Shown in pieces: positions 1 through 8,774 of a stretch of 64,000 bases of DNA. Position 1 is the first letter of the stretch; each line of letters begins with the position of its first letter. The translations under genes were made by a program, and so were the position numbers. The DNA comes from JBOGIG01 sp050742455 (lineage in GTDB: Bacteria > Actinomycetota > Acidimicrobiia > Acidimicrobiales > JBOGIG01), in assembly GCA_050742455.1 (NCBI GenBank), contig JBOGIG010000111.1:5307-69306 (forward strand), written 5' to 3'. The notes beneath the pieces were generated by a model. That model saw nothing but the letters and a program-made list of their open reading frames with translations. It did no database searches and was not told where the DNA came from.

Positions 1-87
1 CCGGCGGTCCGGCGTCATCGGCGATGGGCACGCTCAATTGTCTAGCCCCCTCGCCGAGGGCCGGGCCAGGAACCCTAGGCTTAGCGA

Positions 88-1116
88 ATGACCGGAACGA
101 ATGGCGCCATGGTTGACCTCCGTTCGGATACCGTCACCCAGCCCACCGAGGCCATGCGCCGGGCCATGGCCAGCGCCGAGGTGGGCGACGACGTCTACGG
201 GGAGGATCCCACCGTCAATCGGCTGGAGGAGGCCTTCGCCGACCGGCTGGGCATGGGGGCTGCCCTCTTCGTGCCCAGCGGCACCATGGCCAATCAGATC
301 GCCCTGCGCCTCCTTTACCAGCCTGGCACAGTGGCCGTGGCGGGTAGGAGGCAGCACGTGGTCATCTATGAGGGCGCAGCCTCGGCCCGCAACAGCGGGG
401 TGGCGTTTCTCGAGGTCGACGACACCGGGGGAGGATGGGACCCGGTCTGGGTGCAGTGGGCAAAGGACTCGGCCCAGCATCACCAACCCCGGCCCAGCGT
501 GGCCTGTGTGGAGAACACCCATATGGCTTCGGGCGGGCTCATCTGGGACATCGAGGATCTGGCCCGCTTGTCTCCGTCGGACACCGGGGTGGCGCTGCAC
601 ATGGATGGGGCCCGGCTGTTCAACGCCGAGGTGGCGACAGGAGTGGCGGCCTCTTCGTGGGCGAAACTTGCCACCACCGTCATGTGCTGTCTGTCCAAGG
701 GTCTGTGTGCCCCGGTGGGATCACTTCTGGCCGGACCGGTGGATCTGGTGGGTGAGGCCCGGGCCGAGAGGTCGCGCCTAGGGGGATCCATGCGTCAGGC
801 CGGGATCGTGGCCGCCGCCGGGTTGGTGGCTTTGGACGCCATGGTGGACCGCCTGAGCGAGGACCACGTCCGGGCCAACCGATTGGCGGAGGGTGTCGGA
901 GCCCGATGGGATGTCATGGGAGCATCGAATGGAGCCGTGGCCTCCAACATGGTGGTTTTCCCCCACCCTGACACCGACGGCCTCGAGCGCCACATGAGGG
1001 GATCGGGTGTTCTGGTGGGAACCATCGCTCCGGGAATCGTGCGCCTGGTCACCCATGCCGATGTCGACGACGCCGGCATCGAAAGAGCCCTCCGGGCACT
1101 CTCCGAGGCGCCTTGA
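88..1116 (+). CDS. ltaE: Low-specificity L-threonine aldolase
   Basis: A PLP-dependent fold-type I aldolase that cleaves L-threonine or L-allo-threonine to glycine and acetaldehyde. The 342-aa length fits the family. The N-terminal VDLRSDTVTQPT and GDDVYGEDPTVNRLE motifs are hallmarks, VPSGTMANQIAL binds the cofactor phosphate, and CLSKGLCAPVGS around residue 204 carries the Schiff-base lysine. An in-frame ATG at 109, just before VDLRSDT, is an equally plausible start. A PIG-L deacetylase gene follows closely on the same strand. The family is clear; exact substrate preference cannot be read from sequence. Confidence 0.93.
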   Translation: MTGTNGAMVDLRSDTVTQPTEAMRRAMASAEVGDDVYGEDPTVNRLEEAFADRLGMGAALFVPSGTMANQIALRLLYQPGTVAVAGRRQHVVIYEGAASARNSGVAFLEVDDTGGGWDPVWVQWAKDSAQHHQPRPSVACVENTHMASGGLIWDIEDLARLSPSDTGVALHMDGARLFNAEVATGVAASSWAKLATTVMCCLSKGLCAPVGSLLAGPVDLVGEARAERSRLGGSMRQAGIVAAAGLVALDAMVDRLSEDHVRANRLAEGVGARWDVMGASNGAVASNMVVFPHPDTDGLERHMRGSGVLVGTIAPGIVRLVTHADVDDAGIERALRALSEAP

Positions 1117-1135
1117 ACCTGGCTACGCTCGGAGG

Positions 1136-1846
1136 GTGGCCGAAGTTGTCGATTCCGTTCCCGAGGTGGCATTGGCCATATATGCCCACCCGGACGACGC
1201 CGAGGTGTCCTGTGGAGGCACCCTGGCCTCATGGGCCAAGGCCGGTTCCCACATCGAGGTACTGATCTGCAACCTCGGCGACAAGGGCACCACCGTTGTC
1301 GGTGTCGACTCGGCCGATCTGTCCCGCCGCCGGGCCGATGAGGTGGCTCACGCGGCGCAGGTGCTGGGTCTTGACGGGCACGAGAATCTGGGCATACCGG
1401 ATGGGGAGCTGGAGAACACACCGGACCTGCGCCGGAGGCTGGTTTCGGTGATCCGGCGCGTGCGTCCGACGGTGCTGGTATGTCCTGACCCGCTGGCCGT
1501 GTTCTTCGGACAGGATTATTACAATCATCGGGATCACCGGATCGCCGGTTGGGCATCCCTTGATGCCGCATCCCCGGCCGCCGCCTTGCCGTTGTACTTC
1601 TCCGAGGAAGGGCCACCTCATCAGGTGGCAACCATCTATCTCTCGGGGACGTTGGAGCCCGACGTTTGGGTTGACATCTCTGCCACTCTGGATACCAAGA
1701 TCGAAGCCCTGCTGTGTCATGCCAGCCAGTTGGACGACCCGGGCGAGTGGCTGCGACGGGTGGTCCGACAACGGGCCGAGGAGGGAGGCCGAAGTGCCGG
1801 GGTGGCCTTTGCCGAGGGGTTCCGACGCCTTCGATTGATGGACTGA
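1136..1846 (+). CDS. PIG-L family (GlcNAc-type) deacetylase
   Basis: A Zn-dependent N-acetylglucosaminyl deacetylase-fold protein of about 236 aa. The metal motif AHPDDAE lies near residue 20, CGGTLA follows, and NHRDHR supplies the second metal-binding histidine. Family members act on GlcNAc-inositol, mycothiol conjugates or bacillithiol precursors; nothing here decides which. The frame is open upstream into the threonine aldolase, so the start is uncertain. GTG 1136 directly follows a GGAGG (unusually close) and gives the shortest N-terminus that keeps the first strand; GTG 1166 is the alternative. It sits 19 bases after the aldolase and 13 bases before dinB, so the three may be co-transcribed. 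Confidence 0.85.
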   Translation: MAEVVDSVPEVALAIYAHPDDAEVSCGGTLASWAKAGSHIEVLICNLGDKGTTVVGVDSADLSRRRADEVAHAAQVLGLDGHENLGIPDGELENTPDLRRRLVSVIRRVRPTVLVCPDPLAVFFGQDYYNHRDHRIAGWASLDAASPAAALPLYFSEEGPPHQVATIYLSGTLEPDVWVDISATLDTKIEALLCHASQLDDPGEWLRRVVRQRAEEGGRSAGVAFAEGFRRLRLMD

Positions 1847-1859
1847 CGCCGGCGCAGCC

Positions 1860-3431
1860 GTGAATGAGACCGGTCCCCCCGCATCCGGCTTACCCGAACC
1901 CGAGATCCTCCACGTCGACATGGATGCGTTCTTTGCCGCCGTCGAAGTTCTCGATGCCCCGCACCTGGCCGGATCGGCGGTCGTGGTGGGCGGGATCGGC
2001 GCCCGAGGGGTGGTGGCCTCTTGTTCGTATGAGGCGCGGGCCAAGGGCGTCGGATCGGCCATGCCCATGGCCAGAGCCCGGAGTCTGTGTCCGGAGGCGA
2101 CCTTCATCCAGGGGCGCCACGGGCGCTACGCCGAAATCTCCCGGATGCTGCATGAGGTTCTGGAAGGTTTCACGCCGCTCGTGGAGGGGATCGCCCTCGA
2201 CGAGGCGTTCCTGGACGTGAGCGGCGCCCATCTGATCTTCGGTGCCTCCGAGGAGATCGCCTGGTCCGTGCGGGCCCGAGTCCGCCAGGAGTTGGGTCTG
2301 TGGTGCTCGGTGGGTGTGGCCGCCACAAAGTTGGTGGCCAAGCTGGCCTCGGAGCATGCCAAGCCAACCCCGAGCGCGCTCGGGGTGTCCGATGGAGCTG
2401 GCGTCGTGGTGGTACGGCCCGGCCGGGAAGTCGAGTTTCTCCACCCCCAGCCCATCCGCCACCTATGGGGCGTAGGTCCCGCAACGGCAAAGCGCCTGAG
2501 ACGCTTCGGGGTCTCCACCATCGGCGACCTGGCTCTTGTGCCCCCTTCCAGTCTCGTCAACGCCTTGGGCCCCTCGGCCGGGCGTTCGCTTCACGACCTG
2601 GCCTGGGGTCGAGATGCCCGCCCGGTGGTGTCCTCGCGACCGGTCAAGTCGGTCGGACACGAAGAGACCTTTGCTCTCGATGAGAGGGATCCGGTGCGCC
2701 TGGGTGGCCATGTGGTCAGGATGTCCGACGCTGTGGCATCCCGACTGAGGGACAATTGCCTGGCCGGTCGGACGGTGACTCTCAAGGTGAGATTCGCGGA
2801 CTTTCGGACACTTACCCGCTCCCTCACGTTGTCGGACCCGTGCCGTTCCGGTCCCGAGATCGCCAGGGTGGCGGCCGGATTGCTGGCCCGCCTCGATGTG
2901 CATGAAGGGGTCCGCCTCCTCGGGGTAGCCATGGCCCAGTTGAGCCCTTGGCCGCCAACTGACGTTCCCGCCGGCCAATTACCCGATCCGAGGGACCCGG
3001 CCATTCCGCCGCCGAGCCGAGTCTCCAAAACGACCCCAACCGATGCGGCAGTGGCGCTTAGCTTCGATGATATCGACGATCCGACAGCCCAACCGGGCGC
3101 CCACCAGGATTGGGCCGGCCGTGGCGTCGCATCGGCCCGGGCCAGGGCCCAGGCCACCGACGTCACCGATGCCGTCCGACGGCGCTTCGGTGAGAGCTCA
3201 CTGGGGCCGGCGGCACTGATTGACGGGGGCCGTCTCCGTGTAAAATCAAAAGGCGACGCCCAGTGGGGACCGAGGCTGGATTCGATTGACGATGCCGATG
3301 CTCGAGACGGACAAAGGGTTCCGGAGAAAGGGCCAGGCACAGACTCGCCCGGCGAAGAGTTGCTCGGCGAAGAAGCGCTCGACAAGGACTCGCTCGACAG
3401 AGAATCGCTCGACAGGGACTCGCCCGGCTAA
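1860..3431 (+). CDS. dinB: DNA polymerase IV (Y-family), with repeat-bearing C-terminal tail
   Basis: A translesion polymerase. HVDMDAFFAAVE gives the first catalytic aspartate, SCSYEARAKGVGSAMPM is the fingers motif, and ALDEAFLDVSG carries the second catalytic acidic pair. A helix-hairpin-helix and a little-finger domain follow to about residue 370. Usual length is 350-420 aa, but this one is 523: residues of about 375-523 are a low-complexity extension. It ends in five 15-bp units (3354-3428) coding LLGEE/ALDKD/SLDRE/SLDRD-like pentapeptides directly before the stop. Start is GTG 1860. Whether the tail binds the sliding clamp is unknown; I see no obvious clamp-binding peptide in the terminal repeat. 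Confidence 0.93.
   Translation: MNETGPPASGLPEPEILHVDMDAFFAAVEVLDAPHLAGSAVVVGGIGARGVVASCSYEARAKGVGSAMPMARARSLCPEATFIQGRHGRYAEISRMLHEVLEGFTPLVEGIALDEAFLDVSGAHLIFGASEEIAWSVRARVRQELGLWCSVGVAATKLVAKLASEHAKPTPSALGVSDGAGVVVVRPGREVEFLHPQPIRHLWGVGPATAKRLRRFGVSTIGDLALVPPSSLVNALGPSAGRSLHDLAWGRDARPVVSSRPVKSVGHEETFALDERDPVRLGGHVVRMSDAVASRLRDNCLAGRTVTLKVRFADFRTLTRSLTLSDPCRSGPEIARVAAGLLARLDVHEGVRLLGVAMAQLSPWPPTDVPAGQLPDPRDPAIPPPSRVSKTTPTDAAVALSFDDIDDPTAQPGAHQDWAGRGVASARARAQATDVTDAVRRRFGESSLGPAALIDGGRLRVKSKGDAQWGPRLDSIDDADARDGQRVPEKGPGTDSPGEELLGEEALDKDSLDRESLDRDSPG
3354..3428. repeat. 15-bp x5 tandem repeat at the dinB 3' end
   Basis: Five diverged 15-bp units (3354, 3369, 3384, 3399, 3414), most containing CTCGAC or CTCGGC, abut the TAA stop of dinB. 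Because the unit is a multiple of three, the repeat adds acidic pentapeptides without shifting frame. Confidence 0.8.
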
Positions 3432-3593
3432 GGGTGGGCCCGCGAAAGATGGGCGGCCCAAAGCTGGTGGTGGCGCCCCCAGACCTCTCGATGCGAGATA
3501 CTGTGGCCTTGATCATGACTTTGGGGAACGATTTCGGCCCGACGGGGGGAATCTCCGCCAACTCCACGATGGGGAAATTTGCCCCACGCGTTG

Positions 3594-3622
3594 TTGTCGT
3601 CCCCTGGCTGCGCGATTATTTA
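3594..3622 (+). promoter_or_regulatory. Candidate promoter for the DUF3040 gene
   Basis: TTGTCG (3594-3599), a 17-nt spacer and TATTTA (3617-3622) lie about 50 nt before the GTG start at 3671. The -10 fits imperfectly, so this is tentative. Confidence 0.3.
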
Positions 3623-3670
3623 GGTGTGGGCCCTTGGGTGCTCACGCCAGGGCAGTAGAAGGGATCGGCA

Positions 3671-4045
3671 GTGCCGCTATCTGAAGATGAACAGCGGATT
3701 CTCCATGAGATCGAGCAGAACTTCTACGAACAAGATCCCGAGTTCGCCGATCGGGTGCGGTCCGAGACCGTCTACCGCCATGCCGGTCGCAACTGCTGGT
3801 GGGCCGGAGTCGGCTTCCTGGCCGGCTTGGCCATCCTGCTCATCTCCTTCACCACCTCCCTGATATTGGGCCTGGCCGGATTTCTGATCATGTTGTTCTC
3901 GCTGCTGGTCATCGAGCGCAACCTGCGTCGAATGGGCAAGGCGGGGTGGCACCAGGTGTCTCAGTCGATGCGAGCCCAACGGGTGTCTGAGACCTGGATC
4001 GATGCCCGACGCCGGGCCCGGGACCGCTTCAAGCGGGACCAGTAG
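3671..4045 (+). CDS. DUF3040 small membrane protein
   Basis: A 124-aa actinobacterial membrane protein. It has the family N-terminus PLSEDEQRILHEIEQNF, a short linker, two adjacent hydrophobic segments (about residues 40-80) and a basic C-terminal tail. Function is not established for the family; members commonly lie near division or cell-wall genes or beside dinB, as here. Start is GTG 3671. Its last 85 bases overlap the 3' end of the convergent transglutaminase gene. Confidence 0.88.
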   Translation: MPLSEDEQRILHEIEQNFYEQDPEFADRVRSETVYRHAGRNCWWAGVGFLAGLAILLISFTTSLILGLAGFLIMLFSLLVIERNLRRMGKAGWHQVSQSMRAQRVSETWIDARRRARDRFKRDQ

Positions 4046-6273
4046 TCCAATCGGGCCCAGGTGTCTCGGGGACGAAGCATCTCTCGGCGTAGCAATTGGC
4101 GTTTGGGCGTGTGCCTGCGGGCCTGGCCGCGGATTACCGCCGATGCCTCTCGGGCCGAGCGAACCGCTTGGTGGTTCATCATCTCGGGTCCGTAGCAGGC
4201 CTCCTGGGCGGCTGCCGCCAGCGATACCATCGCGCTCACTTCGAGGGCAGCCAGGCGGCGCGCATACGCGGCCATGGTCTCGGCGCTGTGGCGGGGATGG
4301 CCGGACAGTGCCAGGGAGCGCTCGGCGTCGGCCCAAGCCCCGGTGATCTGGCCCAGGGGATCGGACCGCCGCCGGCGTCCGATTTCGACGAAAGTCAGCA
4401 CGAGGCCCAGAAGCAGCCAACCCAGTACGGACAGGGCAATTACCAAGAGCCCGACGACCAGGTCATGGCCGACGTCGAGGCCAGACGAGCGACCATGGGT
4501 CTGACCACTGGGGTCGACACCCTTGACTCCGTGAGAGCGGCCCCCTGCGGGCGATGCCGGTGAGGAAGAGGCGGCCGGAACGGTTGTCGCTGCTCCGGGG
4601 GCTCCGGCAATCGCGCCCTGGGGCGACTGGGCCGGGCGGACTCCGGTGTAGGACTGGTCCCCGGGCTGGCCCCGTCCCGGCGTGGGCTCGAAGCTGACCC
4701 ACCCGAATTGTCCCATCCACACCTCAGGCCAAGCGTGGGCGTCCGCCCCGGTGACGTGATAGCGCCCATCGGGGCCGAGGCGGCCGGGAGTGAAGCCCAC
4801 CGCCACCCGGGTGGGGAGCCCGGCCAGTCGGGCCATGACCGCGAACGTTCCGGCGAACTGCTCGCAGTATCCCCGCTTGGAATCAAGGAAATCGACCATG
4901 GCCGAATCCGAGTGACCGGCCGGGACGTTGAGGTCGTAGGTGAAGTTCTGCCGGAAGTAGCTCTGTAGGGCCAGTGCCCGTGAATACGCAGTGTTGTGGC
5001 CTCGGATGACAGTGTCGGTGAGGTTTATGACCCGTGCCGGTATCCCCGGTGGTAGTCCCAGGTTGGCCACAGCGACCGGTCCGTACTCATTGATGCGGGC
5101 CTGGGCCAGCTGGGTCGGGCTGTATCGGGGAATCTGTGAGAAGACCTCGTAGTCGGAATGGTCGGAGCTCGACCCCGAGGTCAGGACGCTCCCGGTGCCC
5201 GCACTGTAGGCAACCGAGGCTCTGTCCCTTATCGAAACGGGCTGCCACGCGGCCGGAAGCCATACGGAATTGAGCTTGGAGATCGCAAAGTGCTGATCGA
5301 GCGTCGAGAACGACATGGCCACGGGCAGCCTGGCGGGCAAAGCGTTGGGATCGAGCACGTAGGACCCTGATGACGACCAAACGTTGCCGTCAAAATGATC
5401 CAGGGAGGTCAAGCGCCAGTACGCCGGAGCCGGCGATGCCACCGTGAACAACTCGGTGTTGCCTTCCTCGATCAGGCGGCCCCTTATGTCGACCAGCGGG
5501 CTGATAGTGGTGCGAGAGCTCAGTCCGGAATTGTCCCCGCCCCTGGTGTGGATGAGCCCGACCGCCCCTGCCCCGGGGAGACTGGGGCCCACGATGACAC
5601 CTGCCAGAAGGGCTACGATCCCCAGGCTCGCGGCCGCCGTGCGGGCCGGGGTCTGGCGCCCTCCGAGTCGACCCAGGGCGGCCGACCGGGCGATGCCCTC
5701 GCTGCCTGGACGGGGGTGACGGGCCAGCACCAGATAGGCAAGTACCGCCGCCATCCAAGCTGCGGTGGACAGGGCTTGGCCTCGGCCGGCGCCCAGATCG
5801 CAGGTAAATACGAAGATAGCGAATGGGGCGGTCAAGGCCCCGATGTCGGCCTGGTGGCGAAATGCGGCCCAGTCTGCCCATATGGCGCTCGCACCCACGG
5901 CGATCATGGCAATGAATAAGAATCCTGGCCCGGCGTGCACCGGCGCTTGTAGCTGATGAAAATTGACCGCGCTGCGGGAAAGTGCCGAGCCCACAGCATC
6001 CCAGGTGCGGATCGTGGGAAGTCCCCACGAAGTGCTTTGGGCAAAATTCACCCATATCCCCACCAGCATCACTCCGATGCCGACGACCGTCAGCGACAGC
6101 CCGGCTCGTAGCCGGTAACGCCTGCCCAGGTAGGAAAGGCCATGCCCGACAACCATCGTGGCCAACAGTGGGGGCAAGAATCCTGTACCTCGGAACACCC
6201 GCGCGAAGTTTGCCGCCGTCATGGCGGTCACGGCCACTAGAGCCAATTGGACCTTCGGGCTCGCCCTAGCCAC
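3961..6273 (-). CDS. TgpA-type transglutaminase-like membrane protein
   Basis: About 770 aa. The N-terminal third has several hydrophobic segments (DUF3488/TgpA-N type). An extracytoplasmic domain carries a transglutaminase core: GYCEQFAGTFAVMARLAG (Cys near residue 467), DAHAWPEVW (His near 514) and FEPTPGRG (acidic residue). A Ser/Pro/Ala/Gly linker, one more hydrophobic segment and a DUF4129-like cytoplasmic tail follow. GTG 6273 is chosen because it is the start that would overlap the DUF58 stop as GTGGCTAG before a 19-bp duplication. The frame is open to 6369. It is third in a moxR-DUF58-tgpA operon, a standard arrangement for a MoxR chaperone with membrane partners. Enzymatic activity is inferred from the triad only. 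Confidence 0.88.
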   Translation of the reverse strand: MARASPKVQLALVAVTAMTAANFARVFRGTGFLPPLLATMVVGHGLSYLGRRYRLRAGLSLTVVGIGVMLVGIWVNFAQSTSWGLPTIRTWDAVGSALSRSAVNFHQLQAPVHAGPGFLFIAMIAVGASAIWADWAAFRHQADIGALTAPFAIFVFTCDLGAGRGQALSTAAWMAAVLAYLVLARHPRPGSEGIARSAALGRLGGRQTPARTAAASLGIVALLAGVIVGPSLPGAGAVGLIHTRGGDNSGLSSRTTISPLVDIRGRLIEEGNTELFTVASPAPAYWRLTSLDHFDGNVWSSSGSYVLDPNALPARLPVAMSFSTLDQHFAISKLNSVWLPAAWQPVSIRDRASVAYSAGTGSVLTSGSSSDHSDYEVFSQIPRYSPTQLAQARINEYGPVAVANLGLPPGIPARVINLTDTVIRGHNTAYSRALALQSYFRQNFTYDLNVPAGHSDSAMVDFLDSKRGYCEQFAGTFAVMARLAGLPTRVAVGFTPGRLGPDGRYHVTGADAHAWPEVWMGQFGWVSFEPTPGRGQPGDQSYTGVRPAQSPQGAIAGAPGAATTVPAASSSPASPAGGRSHGVKGVDPSGQTHGRSSGLDVGHDLVVGLLVIALSVLGWLLLGLVLTFVEIGRRRRSDPLGQITGAWADAERSLALSGHPRHSAETMAAYARRLAALEVSAMVSLAAAAQEACYGPEMMNHQAVRSAREASAVIRGQARRHTPKRQLLRREMLRPRDTWARLDYWSRLKRSRARRRASIQVSDTRWARID

Positions 6274-6300
6274 TGCGGCTCGCCCTAGCCACTGCGGCTC
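6263..6300. repeat. 19-bp x2 perfect tandem duplication across a stop/start junction
   Basis: Two identical 19-bp units (6263-6281 and 6282-6300). Read on the minus strand, each contains GTGGCTAG, a GTG start overlapping a TAG stop. The upstream copy supplies the DUF58 stop (6287-6285); only the downstream copy supplies an in-frame GTG (6273) for the transglutaminase. Confidence 0.92.
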
Positions 6301-7658
6301 GGCACGACGCCGGTCGTGCGTTGTCCAGCGGCCCCGAAAGGATGGCCTTGGCCCAGGGCGTCGTCCCAAGCCTGGCTAAATGACTCCCCGGCCAGAAAAG
6401 AGATGGTGCGAACCCCGGGCGTCAACGACTCCAGGGGCCGGTCAGAGCCCGGTGTCGAGCGGCCCGAACCCGATGTCGAACGGTCAGAGCCCGGTGTCGA
6501 GCGGCCCGAACCCGATGTCGAACGGCCCGAATCATCCGAACCATCGTTGCTCCATCCGTAGGTGGCCGGATCCCAGCCGGGCCGGGCCACTGTCACCAGG
6601 GTTACGTCCCGGTACCACCTTGTCATCCCGGCCATGCGGTCCAGGTCATCGGGCGGACCAGGAGTGGCGCTGACGATCACGATGCTGGCGTCTCGCCCAG
6701 GGGATCGCAGTCCGGCCAAAAGGCCATCAGCGGTTTGATCTGGGACCATTCGGGCCAGGGCCAGGTGCATCAGGATTGCTTCGAGATGGTTGGAGCCGGC
6801 GCCGAACCCGGAACTGAACCCGTCCCCGCTGACCAGCCGGGTCAGGCATCCGGGTCGATCGGCGGCCAGGATCGAAGCCGCGGCGCTAACGGCGGCCTCC
6901 AGGGTGTCGGGGCTGTGCACCACGCGGCGCAGGTCGAGCGCCACGGTGAGGCGCTGGCGGTACTGGGTCTCTTCCTTGCGGATCATCAAGGCTCCGGTGC
7001 GGGCCACCGAGGGCCAGTGAACCCGTCGCAAGTCGTCACCGATCTCGTAGGGGCGTAGGGCGTGGAAGTCTTCGCCAGGTCCCGGTCGGGATCGGGAACG
7101 GGCCAAGCTGCCCCGTGACTCCTCCGTCCCGGCCAAGTCTTGAGCGTCCAGGCTCTCCAGGCGGGGATAGGCCAGGAATTGGGCCTCGCCGCCGCAGTCC
7201 GACCGGGTGCGCACCAGCCCAAATGCATCCTCGGCCTCGGTGCTGACCGGACCCAGACGATGCAAGCCCCGGGCTTGGCAGGCGATGTGATAGGAGAAAC
7301 CGCCTTGGCCTTTGGATTCGATCCATCCAAGGGGTGCTTCCATTGGTGGCCGCCTCCGCCCCAGGTAGTCGATGGCGTGCAGCGATGGGGTAGCGCGGGG
7401 ACCGAGGTTGGCCACGACCACATCTACGCTGACCTCATCCCCGACGTGGATCCGGGTGGGCGACACCGATCGTCGGGCCGACAGGCGCGGCCGGCGCCAT
7501 TGGCTCTGGACCAGGCAGGCCCCCACCAAACCGGCGCTGGCGACGGCAAGCATGTACAGCTCGACGATTCCGAACACCCGCCCGGCCGCCACAAGCCCCC
7601 CGGCTAGGGCCAGGGCCCGCCATCCCCGCCGGGTGGGAACGGGAGCGCCGCGTTTCAT
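6285..7658 (-). CDS. DUF58 (vWA-like) membrane protein
   Basis: A 457-aa protein of the family that accompanies MoxR ATPases. Two hydrophobic segments lie in the first 50 residues, followed by a beta-rich region and the DUF58 signature RPYEIGDDLRRVHWPSVAR with MIRKEE after it. The C-terminal portion has a vWA-like fold (DASIVIVSAT). Near the C-terminus a 14-aa unit built from STSGSGR/STPGSDR is perfectly duplicated (6439-6522). Start is ATG 7658, six bases after the moxR stop, so translation is probably coupled. The exact role is unknown; the family is thought to assemble with MoxR in envelope or complex maturation. Confidence 0.9.
   Translation of the reverse strand: MKRGAPVPTRRGWRALALAGGLVAAGRVFGIVELYMLAVASAGLVGACLVQSQWRRPRLSARRSVSPTRIHVGDEVSVDVVVANLGPRATPSLHAIDYLGRRRPPMEAPLGWIESKGQGGFSYHIACQARGLHRLGPVSTEAEDAFGLVRTRSDCGGEAQFLAYPRLESLDAQDLAGTEESRGSLARSRSRPGPGEDFHALRPYEIGDDLRRVHWPSVARTGALMIRKEETQYRQRLTVALDLRRVVHSPDTLEAAVSAAASILAADRPGCLTRLVSGDGFSSGFGAGSNHLEAILMHLALARMVPDQTADGLLAGLRSPGRDASIVIVSATPGPPDDLDRMAGMTRWYRDVTLVTVARPGWDPATYGWSNDGSDDSGRSTSGSGRSTPGSDRSTSGSGRSTPGSDRPLESLTPGVRTISFLAGESFSQAWDDALGQGHPFGAAGQRTTGVVPSRSG
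6439..6522. repeat. 21-bp dimer duplicated as a 42-bp perfect repeat
   Basis: Units A (6439-6459) and B (6460-6480) are related 21-mers; the A-B pair is repeated exactly at 6481-6522. It is in frame within the DUF58 gene and encodes a Ser/Gly/Thr-rich linker. Confidence 0.9.
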
Positions 7659-7663
7659 GACAC

Positions 7664-8668
7664 TCAGGCCTGGGTGGTCTGACCCACAGGGACCGGCACG
7701 GTGTTCAACACCTCATTTAGACATTCCTCCACTCCTCGATGGTGAGCCCCCCGCAGCGACGCCACCATACGGTGCCCGAGCACGGGCTGAGCCAGCTCCT
7801 TGATGTCGTCGGGCACGACGTAGTCGCGCCCCTGGGCCCAAGCCCACGCCCTGGCCGCACCCTGTAGGGCCAGGCCGGAACGGGGTGACATGCCGAGTGC
7901 CAGGCCGGGATGAGCCCGCGTGCCTTGGGCCAGATCGACCAGGTATTCCTGGATGGTCGGAGCCACGAAAACCGAATGAGCACCCGAGATGAGGTTCGCC
8001 ACGTCGGCTGAACCGGCCACCGGGGTGAGGGTTCCCAGGAGGTCTGATCGGCCGTGGGCCTCCAACATGGCCCGCTCTGCAGTTCGGTCGGGGTAGCCCA
8101 TGGTGATCTGGAGCAGGAAGCGATCAAGCTGGCTTTCGGGTAGGGGATAGGTCCCCTCGTGCTCGATGGGGTTCTGGGTCGCGATGACCATGAAGGGAGC
8201 GGGAAGTCGATAGGTGACCCTGTCGACGGTTACCTGGCCTTCGCCCATTGCCTCCAACAAGGCCGATTGGGTCTTGGGCGAGGCCCGGTTGATCTCATCG
8301 CCGAGAACTATGTTGGCAAAGACCGCCCCGGGGCGGAACTCGAACGTGCTGGTGGACCGGTTGAAAACATTGACACCGGTGATGTCCGAAGGCAGCAGAT
8401 CGGGGGTGAACTGGATGCGCTGCCAGTCGCAGGCGATTGAGGATGCCAAGGCCTTGGCCAGGCTGGTCTTTCCCACTCCGGGAACGTCCTCGATCAACAC
8501 GTGACCTTGGGCCATCAGACACACCAGGGCCAGCCGGATGGCATTGTCCTTGCCCTGGATGACCCGAGCCATGTTGGCCACGATGTCCTCGAACAACTCG
8601 GTGGCCTTGCGGGCCGGGAGGTTAGAGGCCGGCCTGCCCGGTGGGGGCGAAGGGAGATGGTTGGGCAC
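7664..8668 (-). CDS. MoxR-family AAA+ ATPase
   Basis: 334 aa. Walker A is EDVPGVGKTSLAKAL, Walker B/MoxR signature is LGDEINRASPKTQSALLEAM, sensor 1 is IATQNPIEHEGTYPLPE and the AAA lid is C-terminal. These define the AAA_3/MoxR family of chaperone-like ATPases. The frame runs upstream to 8776, but GTG 8668 has a near-perfect AAAGGAGG four bases upstream (complement of 8673-8680), so it is taken as the start. It is the first gene of an operon with DUF58 and transglutaminase genes and diverges from an acyl-CoA dehydrogenase gene. Confidence 0.93.
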   Translation of the reverse strand: MPNHLPSPPPGRPASNLPARKATELFEDIVANMARVIQGKDNAIRLALVCLMAQGHVLIEDVPGVGKTSLAKALASSIACDWQRIQFTPDLLPSDITGVNVFNRSTSTFEFRPGAVFANIVLGDEINRASPKTQSALLEAMGEGQVTVDRVTYRLPAPFMVIATQNPIEHEGTYPLPESQLDRFLLQITMGYPDRTAERAMLEAHGRSDLLGTLTPVAGSADVANLISGAHSVFVAPTIQEYLVDLAQGTRAHPGLALGMSPRSGLALQGAARAWAWAQGRDYVVPDDIKELAQPVLGHRMVASLRGAHHRGVEECLNEVLNTVPVPVGQTTQA

Positions 8669-8774
8669 TGGGCCTCCTTTGGGATGCCCTTGAGATGCTA
8701 TCGGCCGGAGGGGCCGAAATCGCACCGCCTGGTGGCGGGTCTGGTCTTGCGTGGGTGGGGTTACCATTGGATCC

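Noticed and set aside
34..600. Minus-strand open frame over the threonine aldolase gene
   Set aside because: It is antisense to a convincingly conserved gene, has no domain and typifies GC-rich shadow frames.
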